Shown here piece by piece: positions 33,111 through 44,664 of a stretch of 64,000 nucleotides of DNA. Under the pieces are notes generated by a model. The model was not told where the DNA came from. It was given only the letters and a program-made list of their open reading frames with translations, and did not search any database. Every line of letters begins with the position of its first letter. Within the stretch, counting starts at the first letter, position 1. This DNA is from Apricaphanius iberus (lineage: Eukaryota > Chordata > Actinopteri > Cyprinodontiformes > Aphaniidae): assembly GCA_028564705.1 (NCBI GenBank), contig JAPXFQ010002688.1, positions 434,001 to 498,000 of the forward strand. Direction: 5' to 3'. The position numbers were made by a program, and so were the translations under genes.

Positions 33111-34600
33111 GATGAACCTGAAAATAAATATTGGAATTGCAAAATCTGATTGCAACTGAAAATCTTACATATGAGTCTGAAATAAATGTAGTGAAAATTT
33201 CTGTATTTAAATTGAAACAAAACTGAAAGTGAAAAAAAATCAATGAAAATCAAATTACATGCATTAAAACAATTTATTCACAATCAAGTTTTCACACTTT
33301 CAATGCCAGTCTTTCTTTTCAATGCCAGTCTTTTTTTCAGCGCTGCCTCTTTTCAGTTTCATTGAGCCGATATTCATTTCACGTTGTACACACACATGAG
33401 GGGCGGGGCTTCAGAGCCGCATGTACTTGATTTCAGCTTTCAGTGAGTCCGGATGTTTTATACCAGTTCTCTAACCCAGCAAATTAAAGTCACCTGTAGT
33501 TCTTTTATATGTCATTAATTCCAAACTGTTCACATATTATAGCAAAATCCTCTGCTATAACTTTCTGTAATGTTTAATTTTATATAACGTTTAAGTGAAT
33601 TATTGTTTGCTTACTTTGTTTAGGTTTAAATACACAACAGAGCCATGAAAGCCAAATTGCTGTGGTGGTCTAATGGTTTTAGCCATGGCCTAGTTAGCCT
33701 TCAGTTGTAAGTTCTATTCCACTCTAAGGCTGAGTTTTTTTAAGCTGTTAATTATTTTTCTTCGACCAGGTTTCCTGATCCCTCAGTTGGCTGATAGTCT
33801 GCAGGCTGCACAAAGTTATTGTTTTATGACTCCATCAGCATCATGTTAAATCTTCCTTGTGTAAAAGTGTGCTATAAGTAATATAATAACAATTATCTCT
33901 GTAAAAAATACGAGAAAAATGTATAAAAATGCACTTGTCTACAGGGCAAGAAATAAATTAATTAAAAAGGATACAGAGCTGACAAGACCTGCAAAATCAA
34001 GATTATTAGTCAATGTTTGAAACCACTAGGCCACCACAACAGTCAGGCATTTGTGGCTCCATTGTCTATTTAAACCTGAAGAAAGGAAGCAAACGATAAC
34101 TAAGTTAAAAGTTTTATAAAATTAAAGAATATAGAAAGTTAGAGCAGTGGATTTACCTATAATATGTGGACAGTTTGGAATTAAGGACATATAAAAAAAG
34201 TACAAATGACTTTAATTTGCTGGGTTAGAGAATAGGTATAAAACGGCCGGATTCACTGACAGCTGAAATAAAGTACATGCGGCTCTGAAGCCCCACCCCA
34301 CCCCTCATACGTGTGCACAACATTAAATGAGTATCAGCTCAATTAAGCTGAAAAGCAGCAACACTGTAAAAATAACTGACATTGAAAAAAATATGAAAAT
34401 GTGAAAACTTGATTGTGAGTAAATTGTTTTAATGCATATATTTTAAGTTTTGTTTAATTTAAATCACTTTCAATTTTTGTTTCAATTTCAATACAGAATT
34501 ATTCACTACATTTATTTCATGTTCAAAATTAAGATTTTCAGTTACGATTATATTTTTCAATGGCAATTTTTTCAGTGGCAATTTTTTTTTCAGTTTCATC
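33111..34600. mobile_element. Long palindromic element between TTAA sites
   Basis: The element starts GATGAACCTGAAAA and ends with the inverse of GATGAAACTGAAAA. Arms of about 570 bases (33111-33690 and 34030-34600) are inverted copies along nearly their whole length, by eye roughly three quarters identical; clear matches include CAATCAAGTTTTCACA, CTTCAGAGCCGCATGTACTT and CTAACCCAGCAAATTAAAGT in both arms. Each end abuts TTAA (33107-33110 and 34601-34604). The unpaired centre is about 340 bases. There is no transposase. A tRNA-like A box occurs near the inner end of both arms. It behaves like a foldback-type MITE. Confidence 0.75.
33664..33725 (+). other. tRNA-like A and B boxes in palindromic element
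   Basis: TGGTCTAATGG fits the pol III A-box consensus TRGYNNARNNG exactly. About 40 bases downstream, AGTTCTATTCC matches the B-box consensus GGTTCGANNCC at all but two positions. The opposite arm carries TGGCCTAGTGG on the minus strand near 34035, also a full A-box match, but without a B box. This suggests a tRNA-derived module in the palindrome; transcription is untested. Confidence 0.4.
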
Positions 34601-34604
34601 TTAA

Positions 34605-35060
34605 AGTGTAACTAAACCCCAAAACAGCTTTGTTTTGCTTATAAACTGTATAACTGGGTCTTTACCAATACAATTTTTCAGTTTCAGAGCATTTTTTTCC
34701 CATTTTCGTGTAAACTTGTTTAATTCGACATTTTTTAGTCTAAAAAGTCCTAGTGTTGCTGCTCATGGTTATTGTGAGGTACTGCATTTGAATTTTGTGA
34801 TTGGCTGATAGTGGTACATGAGACCATGCCTACAGGCATATTTAAACATTTTTCCAGTTCTGACCAGCGTGTTAATCTGATTTGCAGATATGCAAAAGTC
34901 CTAGAGAGTACCGAGCGCTCCCTTTTCTCCTAACAACTGCATCACTAGACTATTTTATATTAGCAAGCCATGCAGTGCTTTTGTAAAATATATTTGTGGT
35001 AATTGAAAGCATTTGAAAATCTCACAAGTTTTTCTATTTTATTTATTAAGGTTTAACTTC
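34605..35060. mobile_element. Partial TTAA-flanked MITE, family A
   Basis: The left end AGTGTAACTAAACCCCAAAA is identical to that of the element at 6928, directly after the TTAA that also ends the palindromic element. The right end is uncertain: GGTTTAACTTCAC at about 35050 may be its degenerate remnant. The interior differs from the 6928 copy. Confidence 0.4.
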
Positions 35061-35184
35061 ACCAAAATATTGTGGTTATCAAAATGTCAATGAAGAAGAG
35101 GCAATCCGTGACACTCACCTGCTCACTATTTCTTTTACTTGTCAGGTTGCGTGTTCCTGTCTGAAAATGTTTGGTCTAGAACCA

Positions 35185-35330
35185 AGGTGTCAAACTCCAG
35201 TTCACACTGGACAGGGTTTTGCAACTTTTTCAGTTGTGTTCCTGATCTGACACATGACATGCATAGTAATTATGTGAGCAGTGAAGTTCTGCTAATGACC
35301 TAATTATTTAGTCATGTTAAAAAGAGAAAA
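35185..35330. mobile_element. hAT-like MITE relic
   Basis: AAGGTGTCAAACTCCAGTT, TTTTGCAACTTTTTCAGTTG and TCCTGATCTGACACA follow the order of a very common fish repeat beginning CAGGGGTGTCAAACTC, a hAT-type terminal repeat. No right end or target duplication is visible. Confidence 0.4.
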
Positions 35331-37930
35331 ATCTAAATTTAAATAACCAATGATGCATATCAACTGTTCGTAACGTGATTTGTTATTTGCTTGTAGCCTG
35401 TTTTATTTGCTTGTAAAAATTTGTAATTAAAATGACTCAAAATCAGAGGTTGCATATTTAATGTCATATACCTAGCGCTGGCTAGCACTTGAATACTCAC
35501 TGAGACCTTATAGAGGTTGCCCTGTATGCTCTCACTCCACTGATTATTTCTCCCCCAGTTTAGCTGCCACTTTCCACATGGCCAGATTTATAGTGGTAGT
35601 TGTATTTGTAGTTGTAGTCCAATACGTATTTACGCACAAAACCTAAAGTAGGCCAACTTTTGCAAGTCCTCAGAAATGAGGGCTTTCTTGTCATCAATAT
35701 GTGTCTTTACATTTCATGGATGTCATATGCTAAATCCAAGGCACATTTCAAACGGAATCAGAAAATAACTTTTATCGCTCAATTGACAGTCACTATTTTT
35801 TTTTGGACAGCAGGGGGTCCATTGACCAGAGTCAGATATGTGTGACTTTGGCTCCGCATTTGTTTCTAAAGCTGATAAATGAATATTACCAAGAACAAAA
35901 TATAACAAAGTATCCATCTTTTTCGCAACATAACATGCCCAGGACAGGCCCTTCAGAGGGAGATTACTTTATGGATTTCTTCAGCATGTTGCCACCTTCT
36001 ATCATTCTGATTGTGCAGCTACTGTTACAGCCCTGTAGCCCCATTTTTCAAACTCCGAACTACTTGCATTAAAAGACACAACACCTCCCAGTGACCTTAG
36101 CGGATGACTTATCCTCCCACCTTGGGGACTGAGTAATGTGTTTGTGGCTCTTAGAACCGATATGGTGCTGTCCATCTGGGCTGGGAGCAGCTCGAGCGGT
36201 GAGAATGTATTTGTCTGAATCAAAGCTCCTGGTGCGCCCATTTGACTTGTCCTCTCATGCGTGCACACTCATACAGTTTGCTGACACACGGGCACAAATG
36301 CTTCTTAGCATTGCTTGATGGAGGAGCGTGGGGAGGTGGTCACACCTTAGCTGCTAAAGCACTCACCTGGCATCTCCAGAGCAGTGATTTAACTTGACCT
36401 GCAGGTGTGAAGCGCACACACACACACACAGACACACACACACACACACTTTAGGCTACTGTGCATGACTTCTTCTCGTGTGTTTCTTGGAACAGATGAG
36501 GTTGCAGTGTGTGAAGGAGAGGAAAAGATCACCGACACGTCAGTCAGCAGATATGGCTACTTCTCATTTTCTATCACACAGAAAGGATAGAAAAGTGTAA
36601 TTCTCCGCTCAGGAGTTGTCTGTCTCTGTGTTGCTGATTTCATTTTAAAAGCAGACTTTTTTTTCATGGCCAGTGTGTGTGAATGCGTGTGATGGTGTGT
36701 AACTTTGTGTGTATCTTCACAGATTGCTAATCTTTCTAAAGTCGTATTTGTTCGTCAGTTCCCCCCCCCCACTACAAACATTTCTCTGATCAAAGTTGTT
36801 AAAAAAACAACCACTTCAAACAAGTACACACACACACACACAAAAACACACGCATGCATTCTACTGCTACTCTACATGTTGTCATGGAAACCCTGTTAAT
36901 CCTAAACCAACCATCACACAGTTGTTGCATCAGGCAAGCCAATCAAGAGCAGGGACGCGCAAATGGAAGTGATGAGTTGAATTGCTGTTTCGCTTCTTGT
37001 TTAATTTCACATCTAAAAATTTATTTTCATCACTTAATTTATGCATCAACGAAACGTCTGTATTTACTTGGCATTCAGTGCGTTTTAATTCAGAGGCTGT
37101 CATGCCCCATTTTCTCAGCGTCCCTGTTGAATATTTTTCATTTTTCTCTTAACTTTCAAAAAACTCTTCAACAAACTTCTCCAAGACTACTTAAGGTGTT
37201 TAATTTCTGGATAGAGGAACTGACAGTGTCTAAAACTGTTCAATCTCGACTTTATCAGGGACCTAATTCCACTTCAGCAGGTGGAATTGCACATTTGAAT
37301 CATTTTAAATAAACTTACAGTGAGCTAAAAAGAGGCAGATTGATCCTAGATATGATTGTTTCTTTATTTTAAAATGATATGAATGAAATGTTAGATAACC
37401 CTTATGGTAGAATAAAATATTTTCATTTATTTTACCTTGTAGATACTTCTACTAGAATACATTTCCCTTCAGTATGATTTAACTGAGGTGATCATTTTTT
37501 TATTTATTATTCTATATCATATGATTTAATAGTTAATTAACTCCTAATAATACTGGTCTCTTTAATTTCTTAAAACATACCATTTCAACTGTCCAGATTG
37601 TTTCTGTCAGTTAATTATAATAAACTTATAATAATCAGACATGAATAGGTTTATTCTTGTTTAGGAATAATTAGGAACAGATATCACTGGTAATAAACTT
37701 TTGACTAAAGATGAGTTTGTCACAACCCGTGATATTGTAAGTGATATTGGGCTGTAAGCAAACATAGGGGAACATTTACATTACTGTAGCAAAAATAATC
37801 TCTGTCACAAAATGTGATCAGAAGTTCATCACTAGATAAAAATGTATTACCTGTTCTTGATTTGGTCCTAATTTCCATGTCAGAGGTTAATTTAATGGTT
37901 TGTGTCTTTAAAAGCTGAAGTTTATAACTG
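35330..37930. other. Unassigned stretch with CA repeats
   Basis: CA dinucleotide arrays lie at about 36414-36450 and 36826-36852, with a C-run near 36762. A 152-codon plus-strand frame (36854-37312) has no recognisable domain. The block at 36060-36300 has balanced composition but no recognised identity. Confidence 0.35.
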
Positions 37931-37934
37931 GCAA

Positions 37935-38165
37935 TAGGCTTCTTTCCACTATCTGAACTTCACGGTATGCGTGTGTCTCCACTTCACCAGACCAGGCCAA
38001 CAGGGCCATTTTCAGTCTTCGGGTATGTAATTCGTAAATGTCCCTGTAAAGTCTCAAGGCAGGAGCTGTAATTAACTCATGCTGATTGTAATTTAGAGGG
38101 AGCTGTGTAAAATAAGAAGAGCTTTATGGCAAAGCAGTTTTTAACAACATAGCGAACAGAAATGC
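37935..38165 (+). repeat. Dispersed MITE-like repeat, copy 1
   Basis: TTTCCACTATCTGAACTTCA, then GGGCCATTTTCAG, GGGTATGTAATTCGTAAATG and AACTCATGCTGATTGTAATT line up in order with the sequence at 38284-38600. The two are diverged, same-orientation copies about 350 bases apart. Family unknown. Confidence 0.5.
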
Positions 38166-38283
38166 AGCAACCATCCCTCCTGCTTTCATTTGATGTCCTG
38201 TTGTTTCTGCTGCTGTGGGTGCCTTTTGGAGCTGATCAGTGACACTACTCACTGACAAAATGGTTGTGATATGCTGATATCTT

Positions 38284-38600
38284 AAGGTGTGTTTCCACTA
38301 TCAGAATTTCATGGTAATATTACTGGATCTTCCTGGTATGCACATGTTTTCACTAAAACAGGGAGGGCACGATAAGGCCATTTTAGGGGCCATTTCAGGG
38401 AACTACTGAGTACCAACCTTGGGGTATGTACTTGGAAATGGCCTGGTAGAGTCGCTGGGCCAAAGCTGCTTTATGTTAAGTCATGCTTATTAGTTGTGAT
38501 TAAAAGGGAAATAAATAGACTTTACCAAACAATAGGCTTTTTAAAATTGGAGTAGTTGTAGTGAGGCAGTTTATTACATAGCAGACAAACACAGCAGCAA
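38284..38600 (+). repeat. Dispersed MITE-like repeat, copy 2
   Basis: GTTTCCACTATCAGAATTTC, AAGGCCATTTTAGGGG, GGGTATGTACTTGGAAATGG and AGTCATGCTTATTAGTTGTG parallel copy 1 at 37935. This copy is longer in its middle. The terminal text TTAAGGTGTGTTTCCACTA may be the element's end. Confidence 0.5.
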
Positions 38601-38604
38601 TCTC

Positions 38605-39775
38605 TTATTTTATTTATTTATTTATTTTTTTGCTGGGTATTTGTTGTTCAACAGATTAATTTGTCCTGGAGCATGACCAAGATTACTGCAGTCTAAAAAC
38701 CTATGAAAATAGGTTAGCCTTTGGTCTTTTCTCATAGAACATAATTATTTTTAACTATTAATTAATTAGTACTCTATGGTTCCTTTCCTTGCATTTTTGC
38801 ATCCAAATCAATTTATTGGGAGTATGATCAGATTAAAAACACCAAAAATAAAAATATATCCTCATCTATTAAGAATACAAGTTCATCCAAGGATAAAGAA
38901 GGCACATTTAAAAAGCTAAATTATGATTTAAAAAAGCATTTCAGAGTTATTCTATGCAAAATCTGAATCTAAGCAGAAGAAAAGTCAATGTTTTTTCTTG
39001 GCCCTTCCAGGATGAAAATAGAAAACAAAACAACTTAAAGACCTAATAAGATAACCTTTTCCTATTAAAAGAAAAAATAACTCTGCAAAGTAATAGCTCT
39101 AAATGTCTAAGTAAATGTAAGAAGCATAATGATTCAATTATCCTCCAAAACTTGTTTTCTTTTAGATTTTTGGTTATTGACACATTTAAATTTGAGTTAT
39201 GAAAATAATTCTCAATATTTAAACTACTTTGTTCCTCACAGTGAGATAAATTTCAGCTATGAATCCCCAGGATTTTTCACGGCACTGTGGCCCAGTTAAT
39301 TACTTTCATGCCTCTTTATTGCAGTTGTGCTTGCCTGATAGTGGCATTGTGAGAAGATATTTTGTTGTTTCTGCAAATTAAAATTAAAAGGTTTTCCTAA
39401 ATTAATTCGATAAGAAGAAATAAATTGTTTTGTGCACTAACAAGCTTAATTTATTTGTCAATTTGCTGAAAAATGGAGTTCACTGAACATTTTTGGGGGA
39501 GATAATGTTTTTTTAGCTATCTAAGTTAGAAACTCACAGAAATGTTGATGCCTGTTCAACATAACAGAGATTATTAAGTAAGAAGGCACCACAAAACTGG
39601 CTGATCACTCTTCATTTACAAACCATCGGCAAAGAATCAAAATAGGCTGCTTTCATGAGCTTCAGAAATGAGGCTGTGTTTAAAGAACAAAAAAGACGAA
39701 TTAGCAAAACTGATATGCAGCTGAACGCCTTGGGAATCACTAAAGAGCTGAACACAACAACAGCCAAGTTCAAAG
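38605..39775. other. Unassigned stretch
   Basis: A short TTTA microsatellite lies at 38606-38628. Nothing else is recognised. Confidence 0.35.
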
Positions 39776-39777
39776 TA

Positions 39778-40035
39778 AATGGTAAATGGACTGAACTTAT
39801 ATAGCGCTTTTCTAGTCTTAGTGACCACTCAAAGCGCTTTACATTGAAGCCACATTCACCCATTCACACTCGCATTCATACACCGACACCCAACATGGCT
39901 CGGTAGGACAATGTAGAATTTGGGGGTTAAGTGCCTTGCCCAGGGGCACATCGACATGTGACTGGAGGAAGCTGGAATCGAACCTACGACCCTCCGATTG
40001 CAAGCCAACTACTCTACCACTGAGCCACAGTGTCC
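39778..40035 (-). mobile_element. tRNA-derived SINE with L2-like tail
   Basis: Read on the minus strand from about 40035, the element begins with a tRNA-like head containing an A box (TGGCTCAGTGG, 40017-40027) and a perfect B box (GGTTCGATTCC, 39974-39984), both pol III promoter elements. The body (GGCAAGGCACTTAACCCCC) leads to a 3' tail with AAAGCGCTTTGAGTGGTC and AAAAGCGCTATATAAGTTCA, the kind of end shared with L2-type LINEs that would supply the reverse transcriptase. It ends in an A-rich TAAATGG-like repeat. Full-length structure is preserved. Target duplications are not clear. Confidence 0.8.
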
Positions 40036-40142
40036 GTTTAAAAGATTGATGCACCCAAATTGACTGTGAGTCTGTTCAAGATCTTCTTTCTCCCATATGT
40101 CATTTAGAAGTTGGGAAAGAACCTACTGATTCCAAAATACAT

Positions 40143-41362
40143 ACCCTTGCAAAAACTATTCACATCCCCTCAGCTTCTTTTATATTTTGCCGCATTACAA
40201 CTAAGGATGCAACATTACCACTTTTCAAACCGCAACAGTACTGATACTTGGATCTAAGTACTTGCAGATACCAAGTAACAATGCCCATACTTCTACCAGG
40301 CAAAAAAAAAAAATACGACTTGGAAGACAGGTTTTATTTTCTTCTCTGCATGTTACAACAAATGATGGTGAATTAGATTTAAAAAAAAAAAAATGAAAAT
40401 AACCAACAAACTTAGACTTCAATTTTTTAAAAGAAAAATTTTCTGTGAAATTATTGCGTTTCTACATTTTAAGTATTGGTTCATTGTAGTGGTTAACTAA
40501 CCAGTACGGATACGAGTACATTAGAATGGTGTCAGCCCCGATACCAGTATCGGTATCGGTGCATCCCTAGTTACAACCCAAAAACCCTGTATTATATGAG
40601 GGTTTAATGTTAAAGACCCTCACAAGTACTATGTAATCATAAAGTTTTTTTTCTGCAAATGATTGTTAACAGGACAACAACTATGATTTAATGTTGTTGT
40701 ACAAATGTGGTAATTCACTGAGGAACGACAACAAAAAAAAAAAACATTTTTGAACCAAAGCAATTAAACATTCTCCATGCAGTTAATCACAAGAGAATAT
40801 GAAGATGCTGAAGATGCCCTGATCGCTCAGAACAACTTATATCTTTTTGCAACATGTAAAGTGCCACATGTGGAGTAAAACTAAGACGACACATCACCCT
40901 GAATACTCCATCATCTCAGTGAAACATGCTTGTCGCAGCATCATCCTGTTGGAAGGCTTTTCTTCAGCTGCCATAAAGGAACTGGTAAGCGTTGATAGGA
41001 AGATGGACGGTGTGAAATATGGGGCCATCCTTCAAGAAAACTTTTAGAAGCTAAAAAATACTTTGAAACTGTGGCGGAGGTTCAACCTCGATCACAACAA
41101 CAACGGTAAACACACAGCCAGAGCTACAGTGAAATGGTTTAGATCAAAGCGTAATTATTTGCTAGAATGGCTCAGTCTAAGTCCAGACAATAGTGACTCT
41201 GTGGCATACAAATATGAATGTTCATTGAGACTTTCAATCAAATCTGACTAGGCTTAAGCTATTTTGCATAGAAAACTGGGCTAACGTTGATAACATTAAT
41301 ATCAACAGATAACATTAATATCAATAGATTCAAAACGTACAAATACTTTTGAAAAGCATTTT
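40143..41362 (+). mobile_element. Degraded Tc1-like transposon, interrupted by hAT MITE
   Basis: The left end CCCTTGCAAAAACTATTCAC and TTTTGCCGCATTACAAC matches the same Tc1-like family as the relic at 3085. Transposase text resumes after the insert and is clear at 40905-41270: CATCACCCTGAATACTCCAT, GAAGATGGACGGTGTGAAAT, CGGAGGTTCAACCTCGATCA, CCAGAGCTACAGTGAAATGG and GTCTAAGTCCAGACAATAG. Stops and frame shifts prevent expression. AAATACTTTTGAAAAGC near 41340 may be the right inverted repeat. A 368-bp hAT-like MITE at 40202-40569 splits the left end. Confidence 0.75.
40202..40569. mobile_element. hAT-like MITE with near-perfect 8-bp TSD
   Basis: It starts TAAGGATGCAAC and ends GTGCATCCCTA, which are inverted. 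It is flanked by ATTACAAC (40194-40201) and GTTACAAC (40570-40577), differing at one position. Removing it restores the continuous Tc1-like text, so it inserted into that transposon. The right part contains CCAGTATCGGTATCGGTGCA. A related element with TAGGGATGCACCGATA ends lies at 49690. Confidence 0.75.
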
Positions 41363-41589
41363 AAATACTTTTATGAATAACATTTTTTTTTCCTGTTGGT
41401 AACAGTTTTGGTTGTTGTGAATATTTAGATTGAGTTCATCATAATTAATTCAAGAGTCCTATATCAGGAAAAATAAAGTTTTTTTGAGTTTTCACCCATC
41501 AATTTTCTCATAAAAAACCCACCCAGAGTGGTTTTTGGCTTAATTCACGCAAGTAATCCTTCTGAATCCTGTTCTCAAAGCAGCTGCAG

Positions 41590-42250
41590 CACCCTCTCCT
41601 GGAAAACGCCTGAGTGGTGACAAAGTGACGTATTTACGCACTTTTCTTCACTTTTCTACTTTCCTCTTCTACTACTCTCCAGATGTATTTCTTCTGCTGT
41701 TATTTCAATTAACTTTGTCTTCTCTCCATTGAAGCTCCTGGTCTGGTATCCTGTTCAGCTAAAATGACCTGCTGGATGGGGAGCATCGGTTTGGATGATG
41801 CCCCCAATGACTGAGCATCCTCCATGTCCTGTTGTCAGATTTTTACTTTCTTTAATATATAAAGTATTCTTACATCATTTATTTTGTTATTTTTGTGTCT
41901 CTGCTCTTTCTTCTCAAACTCCCAGACAGTCGTGGGCAGATGACTGCTTGTATTGAGTCAGGTTCTGTTGGAGGTTACTTCCTAATAAAAGGGAGTTTTT
42001 CCTCTCCACTGTTGCTACATTCTTGATTAGTATGAGGGATTACTGAGGGATTGCTGTAGTTGTAGTCTGCATGTTCAGGGCTGGACTACAATGACTCTAT
42101 GCAATCTGCTGGGATTCCTTACATAGAAAACTTTTAACTGATTGGAATGTTTGTATAATTGTATTGAAATGACTTTTCTTGTAAAGTGCCTTGAGATGAA
42201 ATCTGTTGTGATTTGGCGCTATATACATAAACTGAACTGAGTTGAATAAT
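41590..42250 (+). mobile_element. L2-type LINE 3' UTR fragment
   Basis: The block TAAAAGGGAGTTTTTCCTCT, CCACTGTTGCTACATTC and AGTATGAGGGATTACTGAGG is the sense version of the UTR block found inverted at 15640. It leads to GTAAAGTGCCTTGAGATGA, TGTGATTTGGCGCTATATAC and an AACTGAACTGAGTTGAAT tail, the full 3' end. No RT coding sequence remains. Confidence 0.7.
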
Positions 42251-43195
42251 TAACTGAATCCGTCTCCTGAATCTTTCTCCTTTTTAATTTCAGTTTTCAA
42301 CTTAATTATAGGTATATAAACATGGTTTCAGGTTGTTTGTTTATTTGTAATATTATGCATGTGTGCATTCAAAGTTTGCTTGTACACATATTTTCAATTT
42401 ACTGGTACTCTTTTGACCAGTCCTCACAGTTTCTGTTGGAAAACACAACTTCTTTGGACAACACTCTGTTGGAGCAGTTTTCATTGACTGAATGTCACAC
42501 AGTTCTTTGTTATGTGAGAACACAGAGTGCAACCTTCACAATACAACACACAATTCTCAGGGATAAAAGTGTCGGAAACTGCACTGGCAGTGCAAAACAG
42601 AGATGTTGGGTGCAAGCAGAGGCAATAAAACCCTGTATTTTTTATTGATGTCTATGTGTTAGCCATGTTGTGAGCGCATCAATCTTTTTGTACAATTCAA
42701 GGAGAGCCACCTTTCTCGTGTAGACAACGGCCCTGTAATTTAATTCATTGCATTTTGATTTAAAAACTTGGCCTAAGGAGGTGTGTGTGGGTGTTTGTGT
42801 GTGTGTGTGTGTGGTGGGGGGGGGGGGGGGGGTGATGTGGTATCTTAGTTTTATAGGATTAAATGTGATGTTGGCCCTTCCTTTTCAGTTATTCCAACGT
42901 CAACTGTTCTAGAAAGCTTAACACAAAGTTTTGGTGCGAGTTTATGGGAATATTTGACCATCTGTGAGGTCAGACACTGATGTTGGATGTAAATGCCTGG
43001 CTTACAGTCTTCACCATAATTCATCCCAAAGGTGTTTTGTCTGCAGACCTGGCACCAGGGCAATTTATCTTGGGGGGCTGTGGCTTATTTTGGGGGGGAC
43101 CATTCTTTATATAACCCATTAATGTTTTTACCTCCTGTTGGTAGTGAGTTACATATTTCCAGCTCAAAATTGCCGTTTGTGACACTCTTTCTATG
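42250..43195. other. Unassigned stretch with GT and G runs
   Basis: A GT-rich array at 42778-42813 is followed by an unbroken run of 17 G (42816-42832). No gene or element is recognised. Confidence 0.4.
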
Positions 43196-43504
43196 TAATT
43201 CAATTTAATTCAATTCAGTTTACTTATATGGCACCACTTCACAACATATGTAATCTCAAGGAACTTTACAAGACAAGTAATTACAATACAATTATAGAAA
43301 CATTCAAATCTATTAAACGTTTTTTTATTTAAGAAATCCCAGCAGATTAGGTTGTCATTGCTGCGTGGTTATGCCCTCAACATCCAGACTCCAACCACAA
43401 CAATCCATCAGTAATCCCTTACACTGTGCAAGCATATTGTGACAGTGGAGAGAGAAAAACTCCCCTTTTTTAAGCCTGGTCTTAAAAGTAGACAGGGTGT
43501 CTGC

Positions 43505-43702
43505 CTAATGGACTAAAACTGGGAGCTGGTTCCCCAGGAGAGCAGCCTGATCACTAAAAGATCTGCCTCCCATTCTATTTTCAGAAATCCGAGAAACTAC
43601 CAGTAAACCTGCAGTCTGAGAGTGTAGTGCTCCGTTAGGAAAATATGGAACAATCAAATCTCTGATATATGATGGAGGTTGATAATTAAGGGTTTTATAC
43701 AT
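43505..43702 (-). pseudogene. L2-type RT C-terminal remnant
   Basis: The 65-codon frame reads PPSYIRDLIVPYFPNGALHS, SQTAGLLVVSRISENRMGGR and SFSDQAALLGNQLPVLVH. This aligns with the APSYIRDLIVPYVPNRDLRS region of the better preserved copy at 16587-17255. The usual APLLWN motif is altered to AALLGN. Confidence 0.6.
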
Positions 43703-44109
43703 AAGGAGGAGGATTTTAAACTATTTTCTGGATTTAACCGGGAGCCAATGGAAAGCTAAAACAGGAGAATTGTGATATCTTTTTTTATATTAATCAGAAC
43801 TCCTGCTGCAGCATTTTGGATCAGCTAAGTCTTTTAATTGCATTTTGTGGACTTCCTGATAATAAAGAATTACTGTAGTCCAGCCTTGAAGTAATAAATG
43901 CATGGACTAGTTTCTAAGCATCAATGCAATGTTTGTAATTTTAGCAATATTCTGTAGGTAACAGAAAGAAATCTTGGAAACCTGCTTTTAATATCGGATT
44001 TAAATGCCATGTCTTGGTCCAAAGACAACAACTTCTGTCTGATCTGAATTTAAAAGCAGAAAGTTGTCATCCAGGTTTTTATGTCTTCAAGACATGCTTG
44101 TAATCTATC

Positions 44110-44496
44110 TCACTGATTGGATTCATCAGGATTTGTGGATAAATATGGTTGTGTATCACCTGCATTATTGTGGAAATTTATACTATACCGTTTAATTATT
44201 TTACCAATTGGAAGCCTATGTAAAGTAAAAAGAACTGGTCCAAGCACAAATCCCTGTGGTACTACACAAGTAACCCTTTTTTGTGAAGATGTATCATTTA
44301 GATGAACAAACTGGAATCTGTTGAACAGATATGATTTAAACCAGCTTAGTGCTGTTCCCTTGATCCCTACATATTCAAGCCTTTCTAAGAGAATATTGTG
44401 ATCGACTGTGTCAAAAGCAGCACTGAGATCTAACAACACCAGAACATTCACAAATCCATTATTTGAGTCCATTAGAATATCATTAGTAACTTTCAC
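44110..44496 (-). pseudogene. L2-type RT core with damaged YADD motif
   Basis: The 128-codon frame contains the RT palm block VLVLLDLSAAFDTVDHNILL (first catalytic Asp), a fingers/palm block CVVPQGFVLGPVLFTL, and then HNNAGDTQ where the family has a YADD-type catalytic motif, so Y and one Asp are lost. Other late residues fit L2 LINE RTs. With the catalytic site destroyed and the downstream frame broken, this copy is inactive. Confidence 0.7.
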
Positions 44497-44664
44497 CAGT
44501 GCTGTTTCGGTGCTATGATTGGTTTTTTTTTCTGTTTAGATGCTCACATACTTTATTAGCAACTATTTTCTCAAGAAGTTTGGATAAGAAAGGAAGGTTA
44601 GATATAGGTCTGTAAATAACAAACTCATCTTGACCGAGGGAGGGTTTCTTCAGCAAATTTTAAG

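Larger units (their letters stand above)
43197..44660 (-). mobile_element. L2-type LINE relic with RT remnants
   Basis: The 3' tail is at 43197 (plus strand AATTCAATTCAGTTTACTTA, then CATATGTAATCTCAAGGAAC). Coding remnants on the minus strand run up to about 44660, so this copy extends further upstream than the one at 15455. Frames are broken between 43700 and 44110. It belongs to the same tail family as 15455, 5120 and 41590. Confidence 0.75.

Noticed and set aside
36854..37312. 152-codon plus-strand open frame
   Set aside because: No domain, no obvious start context, low-complexity regions and AT-rich composition. It is plausible by chance in 64 kb.
39960..40035. Possible tRNA gene on the minus strand
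   Set aside because: The A and B boxes are good, but the sequence continues into a SINE body with an L2-like tail and lacks a proper acceptor stem. It is a SINE head.
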